DNA from: Pisolithus tinctorius
Taxonomy: Eukaryota; Basidiomycota; Agaricomycetes; Boletales; Pisolithaceae
Assembly: GCA_024663395.1 (NCBI GenBank)
Contig: JANFAH010000080.1
Location: 1 to 64,000, forward strand
Reading direction: 5' to 3'
DNA length: 64,000 nucleotides
The stretch's first letter is position 1; every line of letters begins with the position of its first letter. Of this stretch, positions 11,551 through 22,469 are shown in pieces. Both the position numbers and the translations under genes were made by a program. The notes below the pieces were generated by a model. That model searched no databases, was not told the DNA's origin, and worked only from the letters and a program-made list of their open reading frames with translations.

Positions 11551-12000
11551 CCAGGGTGCAGTAAGGTTGGGCATATGTTCCAAAGCAAACTGCAGCATGC
11601 CAGCTGCTCCAGAGCAAATTCTGGAGTAAACTGCAGCACATGTGCTGGAGCATGGCACAGCCCTCTGGGATAAGCTGCGGCATTCCAGCAACTCCAGAGC
11701 AAATTCTGGAGTAAACTACAGGACATGTGCCAGAGCATACCATAGCATTCCAGAGAACCCCAGAGCAGGCAATGGCCCTCTGGTATAAGCTGCAGCATAT
11801 GTTCCAAACCAAGGTGTTGGCATGGCAGACACTCTAGAGCAAATTGCAAAGCAAACTGTGGCACATGTGCCAGATCATACCATAGCATGTCAGAGCACTT
11901 TGGGAGCATGCAATGGCCCTCTGGGGTAAGCTTTGGCATATGTTCTGAAGCAAACTGCAGCATGCCAGCCACTCTGGAGCAAATATTACCAGCATACCCA
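11551..12000 (+). repeat. Degenerate minisatellite, right part
   Basis: This continues the array seen at 9490-9777, with the GAGCAAAT core at about 11603, 11697, 11836 and 11977, and spacings of roughly 90-140 bp. It is CpG-poor. Open frames on the minus strand here only reflect the repeat. Confidence 0.68.
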
Positions 12001-12832
12001 GCATGCCTACCCTTGCAGATACTACCAGAATTGGCATAGCTTAAAAATTTGGCATTCAGTACCACAAACTGGATTGCAGCACCATGTATTCAGAAGCAGT
12101 AGCAGCTGGCAGATATGGCATTCCACATTATGGCACATGGCAGCATGCAGCATAATTCATGGGGAAGTTGTGGCAAGATGCACTGTGGCACCTGGTGGCA
12201 CCTGCTCCATATGTCTCTGGAGGATTGTGGCAGCTGGCAGAGATTGCCCAGCACACACTGGCAATGTGGCCAAGTCAGCTAGACTGGTGGGATGCCTGGC
12301 AGCTGGTAGCATGGGCACAGAATACAGTGGCAAACACCTGACTGGCTTAGGATCCACATCAAGGCTTGGTGTGTGGCATGGATGGTTCTGCATACAGCAG
12401 CACATGGTTAGATGCAGAGGAATAAACTGGCAGTTCTCAGCAGCCAATGGCATTGACCCAACATACTGCAGCACACATCAGGATTGAGTAGGATTCATGT
12501 CAGCTGGTGGGATCCAGCATGGATAGTTCCATATGTGGCAGCACACAGCTAGGGTGCTATAGATATGAACATGAAGCATAGCATGAATTGTTAGTATACT
12601 GCATATCTCACCACCAGTATAAGATCATAACCTATACTTCATACCATCACAGAAGGGTGGCTAGTAATATTGCATTGATTTCATAGATTTCATTCAAACC
12701 AGGATTTTGCCAATCAAATACTGGACACCCAGGGCATTAAATAATGACCAATACAATACAATACAGGGTGCCATGGGTGATTTACATGCCTGTGAGAGCC
12801 TGCCACACCAACAGAATGCACATCCAATCACT
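12001..12832. other. Gene-free CpG-poor stretch
   Basis: I see no gene. The sequence is rich in TGGCA/CAGC-type words (for example TGGCAGCTGG near 12228 and 12296) and looks like decayed transposon DNA, possibly the 3' flank of the TET/JBP relic that ends at 12833 on the minus strand. Confidence 0.4.
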
Positions 12833-14528
12833 TCAAGGGACTCCAAGCCAGTTATGAATATTGTCCTGCATGTAGAATGCTAGTGAGCAATGGTTGCTGC
12901 TCACATCATTCACACCATGCTGCAAAAGCCAGCCAGAAAAGGCTACAACAGTGCCAGGCTGGTAATCGAATTGAAGACCAAGAGAGGGAATGTCAAGAAT
13001 GCATTCAGAATAATTGCCAACACTGATGAGCATGTCATACCAGTCAGCATGGGATTGTGGGTCATGATGGAGGGGAGCTGACCAGTTAGCAATCATGGAG
13101 ATGTTGGTATAAACTGAAGCAACCAAAGATGAAGTCTTCTCAGCTATCACTTCAAACCAGAGAGTATTGGGAGTGGAACCCATTGATTGAGAAACAAGCT
13201 CAAAATGAACTAGATTGGAGAGAGTGACTATGACAAACGACAGGACTTATATACTGCCTTACTGTTTGTATGTACTGCCATGAGAGAATGTTCTGGAAAG
13301 AAGTAAACAAAAGAGAAAAACTATGCTATTGGTCAGACGTGAACATGTGTTAGTAATGAGGCACAGCCTTACTAAGTATCATGTAAGCATGAAAGAGTAA
13401 ACAAAAGGAAAAGTCCGAGATGACTAAGCATCCCTAAAGTGTAACCCTAACCAGAGGATGGATATATACAGGCAACTAGGAAGTGCAGAAGTGAGAAGTC
13501 TACTGGTTGTTACATAAATTGTTGACCAGTGTTGGAGCACTGCCGACATTTTGGGATCATTCATGGCAGACCACTCAGTCAACTGCCACATGGCTTGGCA
13601 ACCAGCATTGTACAAAGGAGGGTGCATAATTGAAAGTGTAGCAGAGAGAATTGCCAATGGTGTTCAGATGGCATGGATCCATTGCCAAGCAGCTGGAGCC
13701 ACAAGGTCAGCAGATATGGAAGGCTGGTGTGCCAGTGTCTACAACATTAGCAATGAGTATTTTCAGATAAAGCATGAGGATGACTCTCACAGCATGACCA
13801 AGTTGATGCTGGGCCGGTGAAAGCTCTAAGCAGCCTGCCAGCAAATGTTGATCCACCAGAAAGTAATCAGGTGATGTTTGCCAGGAACCATCAGATATGC
13901 TTCAAGTCAACATATTGTAAAGTGGGGGAATAGCTCCCACCATCTGGTCCTTGGTAGGGTTGTGAACTGAGGACAGCAGGATACATCACAATGCCTACCT
14001 GCATTGATTGGGACATTGCACTGGGTAGATACCACAAAGCAATTGCATCCCCATCACCCAGAATGATTGCAGGAACATCCAAATACCCACTCAGATATGG
14101 TGGGTGAGCAGAAAGGATGTGGGCCTTGTGGTTCAAATTGAAACCTGTTTCTCAAGGCAATAGGCTTTCCGACAGCCTGATTAATTCAATGCTGCAGGGA
14201 ACTGCAATAAATGTTAGCAGGATGTGCAGCAGCATGATTAAAATGGCATACAGGGATTACCATAGGCCTGGGCCAGTGTTGCCACCATTTGATTGAGCGC
14301 AATACATGTCTGGACCTTGAGGTCGAGAGGTTGTGGTGGGACAGCAGCAGTGCAAGGATGTGTCTCATGGAGAACTTGGTGGCACATGTACTCTGCAAGC
14401 TGGTCAGAAAGTAGATAGTTGGATGGGAATGTGCTGGTACCAGACATTTCTAATGCAATTGGGTTGGGGAAGTTCAGGGAATCCACCAGCAACAAGTGGG
14501 ATATTGTCCAGAGATGCAAGCAACACAT
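12833..14528 (-). pseudogene. TET/JBP-type 2OG-Fe(II) dioxygenase relic
   Basis: TET/JBP enzymes oxidise 5-methylcytosine or thymine in DNA using 2-oxoglutarate and Fe(II); in basidiomycetes they are expanded and linked to KDZ transposons. On the minus strand: HPPYLSGYLDVPAIILGDGD (near 14090) and LWYLPSAMSQSMQ; AILSATLSIMHPPLYNAG (near 13640); then, after an inserted block, VYTNISMIANW, the iron-binding HxD in PLHHDPQSHADWYDMLIS (near 13060), YQPGTVVAFSGWLLQHGV with the distal His, and FYMQDNIHNWLGV at the end. The Arg expected just after the distal His is not seen (SSNHC), and YMQDN has Gln where related proteins have Arg; both fit CpG transitions. Several stops and frameshifts occur. The 14238-14528 part (QLAEYMCHQVLHET) is assigned with less certainty. 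Confidence 0.68.
13114..13513 (-). mobile_element. 400-bp insertion inside the TET/JBP relic, TSD ATAAA
   Basis: The block is bracketed by the direct repeat ATAAA (13109-13113 and 13514-13518). Removing it with one repeat joins HWSTIY to TNISMIANW in frame on the minus strand. On that strand it begins GTAAC and ends TTCAG, so it also has intron-like ends, and it contains a TATA-like motif (near 13230-13240, minus strand). It lacks clear TG...CA ends. A solo LTR, another short insertion or an intron-forming insertion are all possible. Confidence 0.5.
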
Positions 14529-15176
14529 GCAGCATGGATCCCTCCAGCTGCAGCAATTGTGCGGCCAATATTGTCAGCAATGGTAGTTACTAATGTGGCA
14601 ACATTGAACTAAATGCGGCATGGAAGCTCTCTGCAGCAATGTGGCCATAGCCTCATCAGCATTTTGGAATGCAGCCCAGCTGGAACACAACCTTGAACAG
14701 CTGTGAATGCTGCTGAAGTATACATTACAAAACATATTATCCCCTTCCACATGTTCCAATGGTGGTTTGCACATTTCTGATACTGCTGGCAACATGAATC
14801 AAGGTCTGGATTACCAGCCTGTTTTGCTAGCAGCATCATTGAATGGGCAGTTGTGGAGCACTGTACTGGAGATGGTTCAATGGCACTGGCACATCAGGGA
14901 TATCTGACTGTGAACCTGGTGGCTGGATGGCTTTATAGACTGCCAGCCCAAGAATGATGTTGACATAATTGGGGCCACAGGAAGAAGAGTACACAGAAGA
15001 CCCAGTGATCATGGGAATGCCCCTATAAATTTACTGGCATTGATTCTGATACAGTAAAGCTGCCAGCCTCAAAGGAAACTCATTATATATGGTAAATAAT
15101 ATGTACAGCAGCTGTATGTTCATTCCTGCACCTTCAACACCAACTCCACCCATGCAACCTGTAATGCAAGTTTAGA
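14529..15176. other. No recognisable gene
   Basis: CpG-poor decayed sequence between the TET/JBP relic and the next minus-strand relic. Short open frames exist on both strands but none shows a family I recognise. It may hold the eroded N-terminal part of the TET/JBP gene. Confidence 0.35.
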
Positions 15177-15901
15177 TCAGGTAATGGCTTCCAGTGAGGA
15201 CATCCACTCCTGTGAGTGTAAGATTAACTTGGAAAGATATGATAACTCCTGATCGATATCCTTCAAGCCTTCTGTACACATCACATGTAGTGCAGTGCAT
15301 TCAGCAGTGGGGGATGGATGTGAATTAACAAGCAGTGGTAGCGAAATGCTGCCATTCTGATACCATGGGTGAGTTGGAAACGAGCAAAGGTGTGCTGCCA
15401 CTTACCAATACTCCTGTGAAAAATTCCGCAGCTTCCCCATTGATGTCCCTCAGCGGTCTCCTCTCATATCCCAATTCCACTGTGCTGCTGTCATTCTGCC
15501 ACCATGCATGGGCCATGGTAGTGGCCAGTTTGACACAGCACTCCTTAATCCTTGTCATGCAGGGATTCAAGCATTTGATGAAAGCTAAAATGTCACAGGG
15601 ACTCCATTTGCCATCATTCAGGTACATTAACAGCCTGTCAGCTGTGAGTGGCATGGTCAGGGTGATGGGATGGCAAGATGCCATGCCCATCAGCCACTCC
15701 ATTGTACCCTGTACTACAATCAACCATTGCACCACCACAGGAACTGTTGCTTACCACTTCTGCCAGGAAATGTTGATACCAACTAGTGTGCCGGTATTCA
15801 GACCAATCCAGCTTCTTCATGGCAGCGACAAGGCAACAAAACCTCATTCCCATGTACTGTACAGCCATGGAGAGTTTGGCCATGGTGAACATTGACAACA
15901 T
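15177..15901 (-). pseudogene. Unrecognised minus-strand coding relic
   Basis: Two overlapping minus-strand frames (15738-15325 and 15901-15638) read with coding-like composition, for example GKWSPCDILAFIKCLNP and WSEYRHTSWYQHFLAEVV, but no family is recognised. It lies between the TET/JBP and KDZ relics on the same strand, so it may be an eroded part of either gene or a separate cargo gene of the element. Frame changes near 15700 show that it is broken. Confidence 0.35.
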
Positions 15902-16128
15902 GACTTACCAGCATGAAAGATGAGATGTCATAGTATATAAGCATTGGCCAACTCTCCCACAGCTTTGCATGGTGGCATGCATCTGCCATTAAGGCAGTAC
16001 TCATTAGCAAATGCTTACCTCACATTCAACTACACCAACCAATATACAATCAATAACCCTGGCATCATTTGGGAGATCTCAAGAATGATGTCATTGCAGA
16101 TAGCTAGTGGTCTCTAGATGGAAATGGT

Positions 16129-19100
16129 TCACAGAAGACATGCTAATCTGCCATACATCTGGCATTGCCATGCAGCATAGCATGCTGGCCTGGCCTGTCC
16201 CTGTGCCAATGCAGCAGCCTTTCTGCTGGTCCAAAATCTTACCTTGTTTTCAAAGAAGTCTTTAGTCCACTCCTGCTCGCATTTCAACAGCTGAACCTCC
16301 TCCTTCCATCTGTCCTGCAGCACTCTCATCCAGAGCCAATTGACCCTGTAAACTAGAGAAAATGATAAGTACATCTCAGATGCTGCTGCCATGTGATTGC
16401 TCCTCTCACATTCTGACATCCAATCATTAGTGGCCATGTCCCTTGGTACATCCATGGTCCAGATCCAAGGTAGGGTATCGTCTCTGTGACCTCTGGCATT
16501 TGGGTCAGATACTGCCACACCGATAGTTAGGTTGGAGTCATTCAATTCTTTGTATTGCTCCAGGATATCTGGCCTGGCCCCTAACCTGCCCATTTGAATG
16601 CGGCACCAGTGGTACACAGCAGCATGACATTGCATGGCTGCTTCAGCATTGGTGACCCTTCCCCAGGCATGCATGGCCATGTGGTAATTACTTCCATGGC
16701 AAATGTCAGTTTGAAAGATGACTGCCTTCTCTGCAAGCACAAGCTGCAGTTCATGAAGACAATCATTGGCCTGTCCTTGCTGCAGTTGCAGCTCCATTAG
16801 TGTCACATACCCCAGGCCAGATCATTCAAAATGATCTTTACCAACATTGGATGGCAGCAGCAATGCAATGGTTTCTGGATCATGCGGGTGAGATGACTGG
16901 CACAGCTCGGCATCCTTGAATCTGTCCCCAAATAGTTTTTTGGCAGTGTCAAAAATGCCATGTATATGGGACTGGAGATGATCATGGTGACATGCAATGG
17001 TGAGATTTTGAGCTTCCATTGCTCTTGAGGTGATGTGCCAGCATGCCACTGCAAGCTGGATTTGTGCTTCCTCTATCTTCAATGCCTTTGCAATCCAGGT
17101 CACCATACCCTGCGAATGCCCTGGCTGGGGGATGGCCAGTAAATCTATCTCAATTGCCTTTGCAGAGGGAGCTTCAATACCACTCAGCACCAATCCTGTC
17201 CAGGATAACCTTCAATACCTACCTTTCTGCAGCCTGACCTCATATATATCCATGGCCTGCAGCCTTGACAGCCTGTTGTCCAATGCCACTGCTGCCTCTT
17301 CCCCCCATGATTGGCTGATTGCCAGTGGGATATTACCATTCAAATCAGCAAACCTGCCTTCAACCACTTAATAAGATTCCTCAGCAACCTTGAGTTTCCA
17401 CTTGAGTCTCATTGCTGTAGCTGGTTAGCCATGCAACCATGTCTGATACAAGCACTAGACTTATGCATTCTGACCATTTTCAGGAAACTGCTATCATTCA
17501 TTTGGAAATCAAGTACCTCCTGCCAATGGGGAGTAGCCATGCCTCTAGCAGATGGGGAAATGATATTCAGGGAGGACCACAAGGTTTCCATGATCTCCCC
17601 ATCCACCCGGCCAGCACCCACAATGAAATTGGGAGCATATCATGCAAAGCATTCTGTGTGGTGGCCATGAACATGCCACAACCCAATGCCAGGGCAGATC
17701 TGCCTGCCATCTGGCATGGATATATAGGCATTGGCATGTAGCCGTTGTTCTAAACCTTTGCTATACTGGCAGTTAATATCATAGAAATGTATCACTTGCT
17801 GGCCAGGGACTGTACCATGCCTGATGGCATGCACAAGTGCATAGTCCATGTTAACCTGCCTGTGATGTCAATGTCAATATTGTCATACATTGTTACAAGG
17901 TTATTCATACTGTTCGCCCTTCTGGAAGTTGACCATTGCATGTGGCACAAAACAGCCATGCCACACACAGGCACATCCACCTATTCAGATGCAAGCTGCT
18001 GCCAGTTGGCATTTGCTTGATTAACTGTGTGATGATTGCTGCAATCCAAGATCTTGTAGTGTGATCAGTCCATCAGGTAATACATTCCTGCACATCACCC
18101 ACCTCAACCACATTTTTAGTGCTGCTCAAATATTCCTTGTATGGCTGTGATGTGACCATGTACCCCTTTCCATCCATCAACCAAGCTTCACTGCCAGCAT
18201 CCTTTGGATGCATATGCTCTGCCTTGAAATTCCCATCCATGACCAAGCATCTTGCCAGTGTCCAACTGGATTACACAGTGTATAAATGGCTAGTGGTGTT
18301 CATGGTATCACTCACTGGGAATAATACATTGCATCTTCCAGAATGTTGATGCTGGGTTGGGGACATGCCGGACAGAATAACACTAATTCCCTGGGGCCAG
18401 CATCTTCTGTGCTCATGTGGGATCCCTGCCATTTCAGTAGTTTCAGGAGCCACCACATCCTAGCAACTCTCAGCAGTTCCCTGTACCTATCCTATCATCC
18501 AGCTAAGAGTTGTGTTGCAGTGATACAATTCAAAAAATAGGACCCACTGGCACCAGATGAGGAAAGGCATTGGAGGTTATGCAGCAAAGTTTGCTGTAGA
18601 AATTCATCACTGAGGTACCACATTCCACATTGTCCTGAACAAAGTCATCAAGTACTTGGAAGGTAAATGCAGTCCTTGTGGCCTTTGTGGTAGCAGGAAA
18701 CATCCCAGCCTGCATCAGCTGTATGTGTGAATCATCTGCCCCAGGGCATCTACAATACTGCACATTGCAGTAGTGTATTCCATTGGTGTGCACAACAATT
18801 AGACAGCTTCAGTTCTTTGGGGCCTGCAGATTTGGTGGACAACCATCTTGATCCACATCCTCCCAATCACCTTCTTCCTCAGTTGTGACTTCATCGTTTG
18901 AACAACCACTGGCCGGGCAGTGCTTCCCACCATGCCCAACATGCAGTACCAAACCGGCCTGCATGGTAAATACAGGAACAACCCTCATGATTCAGCTGCT
19001 TACCAGCTGCAGGGATGATTCCTCAAAGAATGTTCCATTCCATTGTTCCACCCTGTGGAATGGCCAGTGCTTGTGTTCTGCCCAGCAACACATGGTGCAG

Positions 19101-19577
19101 AAGACCAGCCAATGGGCACACTCAGTGCACTGGAAAATTCCATCCACTCCACACAGGACACAATCCCTTGGCTCAGGTGGGGCCTCCATGTCCAACAGGA
19201 TGGCTAGATAATGCCATTGGTGTGGCAACCACTGCTGCAGATAACTATTCTATAATTGTGTGACACTGTCATTGCAGGTTTGTTGGGCAATGTGGCATTC
19301 CACACACCTGACTTTTCCAAGGTTTAGAAGGTGTTGCAGGCAATACATCATTATTGGAAGGCAGTTGTGCACCCACATCCTCCAACAGGCAGTCCAGGTG
19401 ATCCAGGATAACAGAGCCAGATGGCACTGGAGGCTGAGTTGCATGGCCTGGCACCTGCTTTCTGGGTGCTACTTTTACCATCTTATCCCTATATCCTTGG
19501 GTGGTTTTCACTCTTTGCCAGGTCACCTGGGTCACTCTTGTAGTGGGTCCCACTGGTGCAATCTTTGACTTCCCCAT
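16129..19577 (-). pseudogene. KDZ (Kyakuja-Dileera-Zisupton) transposase relic with CxC2 region
   Basis: KDZ transposases are large DNA-transposon enzymes of fungi. On the minus strand the probable start is MGKSKIAPVGP at 19577. Next comes the cysteine cluster: CVLCGVDGIFQCTECAHW with FCTMCCWAEHKHWPFHRVEQW (19030-19170), then NGIHYCNVQYCRCPGADDSH and FPATTKATRTAFTFQVLDDF (18640-18790). The catalytic region shows HFYDINCQYSKGLEQRL and PGIGLWHVHGHHTECF (17640-17800), then GRVDGEIMETLWSSLN (near 17600). The C-terminal region has LQQGQANDCLHELQLVL and TLPWIWTMDV (16460-16790). Many frameshifts and stops show it is inactive. It is CpG-poor and shares strand with the TET/JBP relic 1.6 kb downstream. 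Confidence 0.78.
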
Positions 19578-19971
19578 GATGAATGTTGCAATGCAGAAGG
19601 GTTTTGTTCACAACAAATACATGCAGCTGACACATGCTAGCAAGGTCTAACCACCAACTATGGTAATGCTGTCTTAGGATCTGGCACCTGCACATTGCCT
19701 AGAGATCAATGCAATGAATGAGCACTTGCAAAAAGCCTTCTCCTACATCATGCCCATAGTGCCTATACCATCCACAGCATCTCAATGCACATTGTCCAAT
19801 TACCAAACATTTTGGATCCATGAAGTCTGAGAGGCACTGCCTTTCCATGTGGCTCAGGGATGGAAATCTCATGATTGACTAACAACCTTAGCCATCTTGG
19901 GAAACTTTCTGATTAACTGGCATGCAAGAATGGACCAGACACTGGAATGTAACCTTCATTGACATGGGAGA
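19578..19971. other. Intergenic stretch between KDZ relic and relic X
   Basis: 394 bp without a recognisable gene between two divergent relics (KDZ on minus, X on plus). It is the place where a shared promoter would lie. No clear TATA or other site stands out. Confidence 0.35.
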
Positions 19972-20821
19972 ATGCCAGAAAAGTCTATTCTCTTCAACAG
20001 ACATCATACTAGCTGTCCCCTGAAAAATTGTGCACAAGCACCTCCATCCTCAATGGCATCAAGTGACTATGAAAGTGACTCATTCTCCAACAACACCAAA
20101 CCCTCCCTGCCACAAAAGGGGACCAGTCTTCAGCTGGCCAAAATTGAGATTCTTGAGGCCAAGCTAGAGTCATGGAAAAATGCTGACTGAAACAAGAGGA
20201 GCTTCATCATGTTAACCCTCAGAAACAAGATAAAGAACCTTGATGCAAATGTGACACTGAAAACACATGGATGGGTTCAGAAGAAGGTGTGCCACACCTT
20301 CCATTGATTACCTGGCATATCCTTACCATTTCCAGGCAATTCAGACTTGGTTGTACAACCACGGCTGGAGCCACAGTCGACAGGCTCTGATCAAATATGG
20401 TGGTGGTTGGACACTGAGGAAGGTGGTCATGCACCATCAAAAGAAATCAATCAACAAAGTGTTGGAAGAAGCCAGGGTCAAACCAGGATCCACAGAAATG
20501 ATCAAGTCTTATCAGAAGGCTGTCAACACCATCATGAAGTCCCTTACTGCCAAGGAAATACAGGAGGCCGAGGCATTGGCCACAGAATGGAATGAGTGGC
20601 AGCCACCTCAGGATGTTCAGTCAGAGTACATACCATTTGGCAATGTTGCCCGTCACTCACAAGAAACAGAACTGCAGAGAAGAAAGGCTGGAAATATGCT
20701 GAGGAATTTGCTAAGGAAATGTGGAAGCATTGTGGTGCCAGGGTGGTAGTGATGGCAGCATGGGAAGATGCTGATGGAGAGGTGATAGTTGGAGTGTGAG
20801 GAATTTGTTCTTTGTGCAGAT
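19972..20821 (+). pseudogene. Relic X, 5' part (split by element A)
   Basis: I recognise this only as a multicopy type of basidiomycete transposon-associated protein, without a defined function. Coding pieces are SDYESDSFSNNTKPSLP with a short helical stretch (20050-20187), and after frame changes HQKKSINKVLEEARVKPGS, QEAEALATEWNEWQPPQ and MWKHCGARVVVMAAWEDADG (20430-20790). The gene is cut at 20821 by gypsy element A and resumes after 27657; the 5-bp duplication CAGAT marks the cut. It lies head-to-head with the KDZ relic and is similarly CpG-poor, so it may be a cargo gene of the same element. Confidence 0.5.
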
Positions 20822-21269
20822 TGTTACATTTCACCCCTAACTTTTCCTTTCTGTTGTATGTTTACTTTACTTTTGATCCGTTGGACTCAGTTTCCTTTTA
20901 GAGCTGTCTTCTCTTTGGTCTGATGGCTCTCTATTTCCACCACTGGCATTGTTACCTCGTTACATGCTTAGGACATGTGTCGTCATTGTTCAACCAATGG
21001 CGTAGTTACCTTGAGTACATGAGGACGCCTCATGGTCCTCCTCTTGTAGTATTTAGACTGCCGGCTCAAGTCCTGGAAACCCAGACTTGAGCTGCTCAAT
21101 TATATGCAGCGTTCTCAGAACTTTGCCCTCAGTATCCCTACCAGGATCACTCTTACTGGCGTTGCTTAAATCCTCTGTCATTTACAGAGGTTACTGCAGC
21201 TGTTGCTCAGTAGAAACCATAGTCTGCGATTGAGCTCTCCCTACATCTAGACTTCGATCGAGCGTAACA
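20822..21269 (+). repeat. Element A 5' LTR (448 bp)
   Basis: Starts TGTTACATTT and ends GCGTAACA. A TATA-like TATTTAG is at 21050-21056 and a perfect 9-bp stem (GCTCAAGTC / GACTTGAGC) lies at 21064-21092, around the predicted transcript start at 21083. The 3' copy has the same length. Confidence 0.92.
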
Positions 21270-21271
21270 AA

Positions 21272-21282
21272 AGCTCAAGTCT
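21272..21282 (+). promoter_or_regulatory. Element A self-primer binding site
   Basis: AGCTCAAGTCT, two bases after the LTR, is the exact reverse complement of AGACTTGAGCT at 21083-21093 in the LTR, which starts 33 bp after the TATA-like box. No TGG-type tRNA primer site is present. This matches the 11-nt self-priming arrangement known from Tf1. The role is inferred. Confidence 0.72.
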
Positions 21283-21566
21283 ACCAGCCTTTGGCCGAAT
21301 CGGTCACTGCTTAGTGCACCACCATGAACCCCTGAAACAACCGACGTTGGGTGCCGTTGTGACCCACTCGTGAAGAATCATCATCTGACAAAGAACAGGA
21401 GAGCACTGTCACAGACACCTCCTCCAACGAACCCGAACAACCGGATAGAGGCTTTACCTCTGGTATCCTCTCGAACCTTTTCACTCACTCCCTCGCTTCA
21501 CTCGGTACCCCAATCCCACCGGTACCAGCCACACTTCCTACACTCCCAACCCCACCACAGAATACG

Positions 21567-22469
21567 ATGTCCGGTTCATCATCGAAGGGAATGACTGCCG
21601 TCACAGGAGTCAAACCCACTGAATTGAAGATTGGTGCTCCCTCAGATTTTGATGGAGACCAGAAGAACGCCATGAGCTGGCTGTACTCCGTACAGACCTA
21701 TCTCTTGGTCAACGAGGAACTGTACGACACTGACACCAAAAAGGTGGTCTATGCCTTGTTGTACATGAAGAAAGGAGTTGCCCATTCCTGGGCAGCCACC
21801 TACCAGAAAATAGCTCTGGAGAAAACTAATCCGAGCTTTGGAACCTTCACTGATTTTGTGAAGAATTTTAAAGAATTGTTCACCTCTGCAGACACCGCTG
21901 GAACTGCAATTGCCAAATTGCGAACCCTAAAGCAAAAAGAATCGGTGGAACAGTATATCACCGATTTCTGAACAGCCGCCGCCAATTCTACCATCACGGA
22001 AGATGTCGCCTTGATCGAGTTCTTCTCACAAGGACTCAAACCTTTCATCGCGAACCGAATCCACATGATGGAAACCACTCCCACTAAAATTACTGAGTGG
22101 TACACCCAAGCGCAGAAGTTCGATGCCAAGTGGAGAAAGGTGAATGAATTCTCCACAAAAAAAGAAAAGAAGACGTTCCACCCAAGGAACAATTTTGCCG
22201 AAGAAAAAGATCCAAATGCTATGGATGTGGATGGAGTGAGACTCTCCAAAGAAGAACAAGATCGTCACATCAAAGAAGGAAGATGTTTCGGTTGCGGAAA
22301 CAAAGGACACCTCTCTCGAGAGTGTCCAGACAAGGGGAAAACTCCCCAAAAGAAAGTCAAGAAAATCCACAAAATTGTGGAAGTAGAAGAAAGCGATGAT
22401 GAAGAAAAAGTCGCTGGTCCGTCTATCGCTCTAGTTAACATCGCTAGAGCCCTAGGAAAGGATTTTTGA
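21567..22469 (+). pseudogene. Element A gag (one in-frame TGA)
   Basis: Gag forms the particle core and binds RNA. From Met at 21567 the frame runs through a capsid-like region (IGAPSDFDGDQKNAMSWLYS, FVKNFKELFTSADTAG) and a basic linker to a CCHC zinc knuckle, CFGCGNKGHLSREC, at 22284-22325, ending with an acidic tail and TGA at 22467-22469. It is broken by one TGA at 21969-21971 (YITDF-stop-TAAANS) where CGA fits. Pol lies in the -1 frame and overlaps the stop; a run of five T (22463-22467) lies at the overlap, although no classical slippery heptamer is present. Confidence 0.85.

Noticed and set aside
9388..12065. Minus-strand frames of up to 207 codons rich in Cys, Trp and His
   Set aside because: They lie in the minisatellite and only reflect its period.
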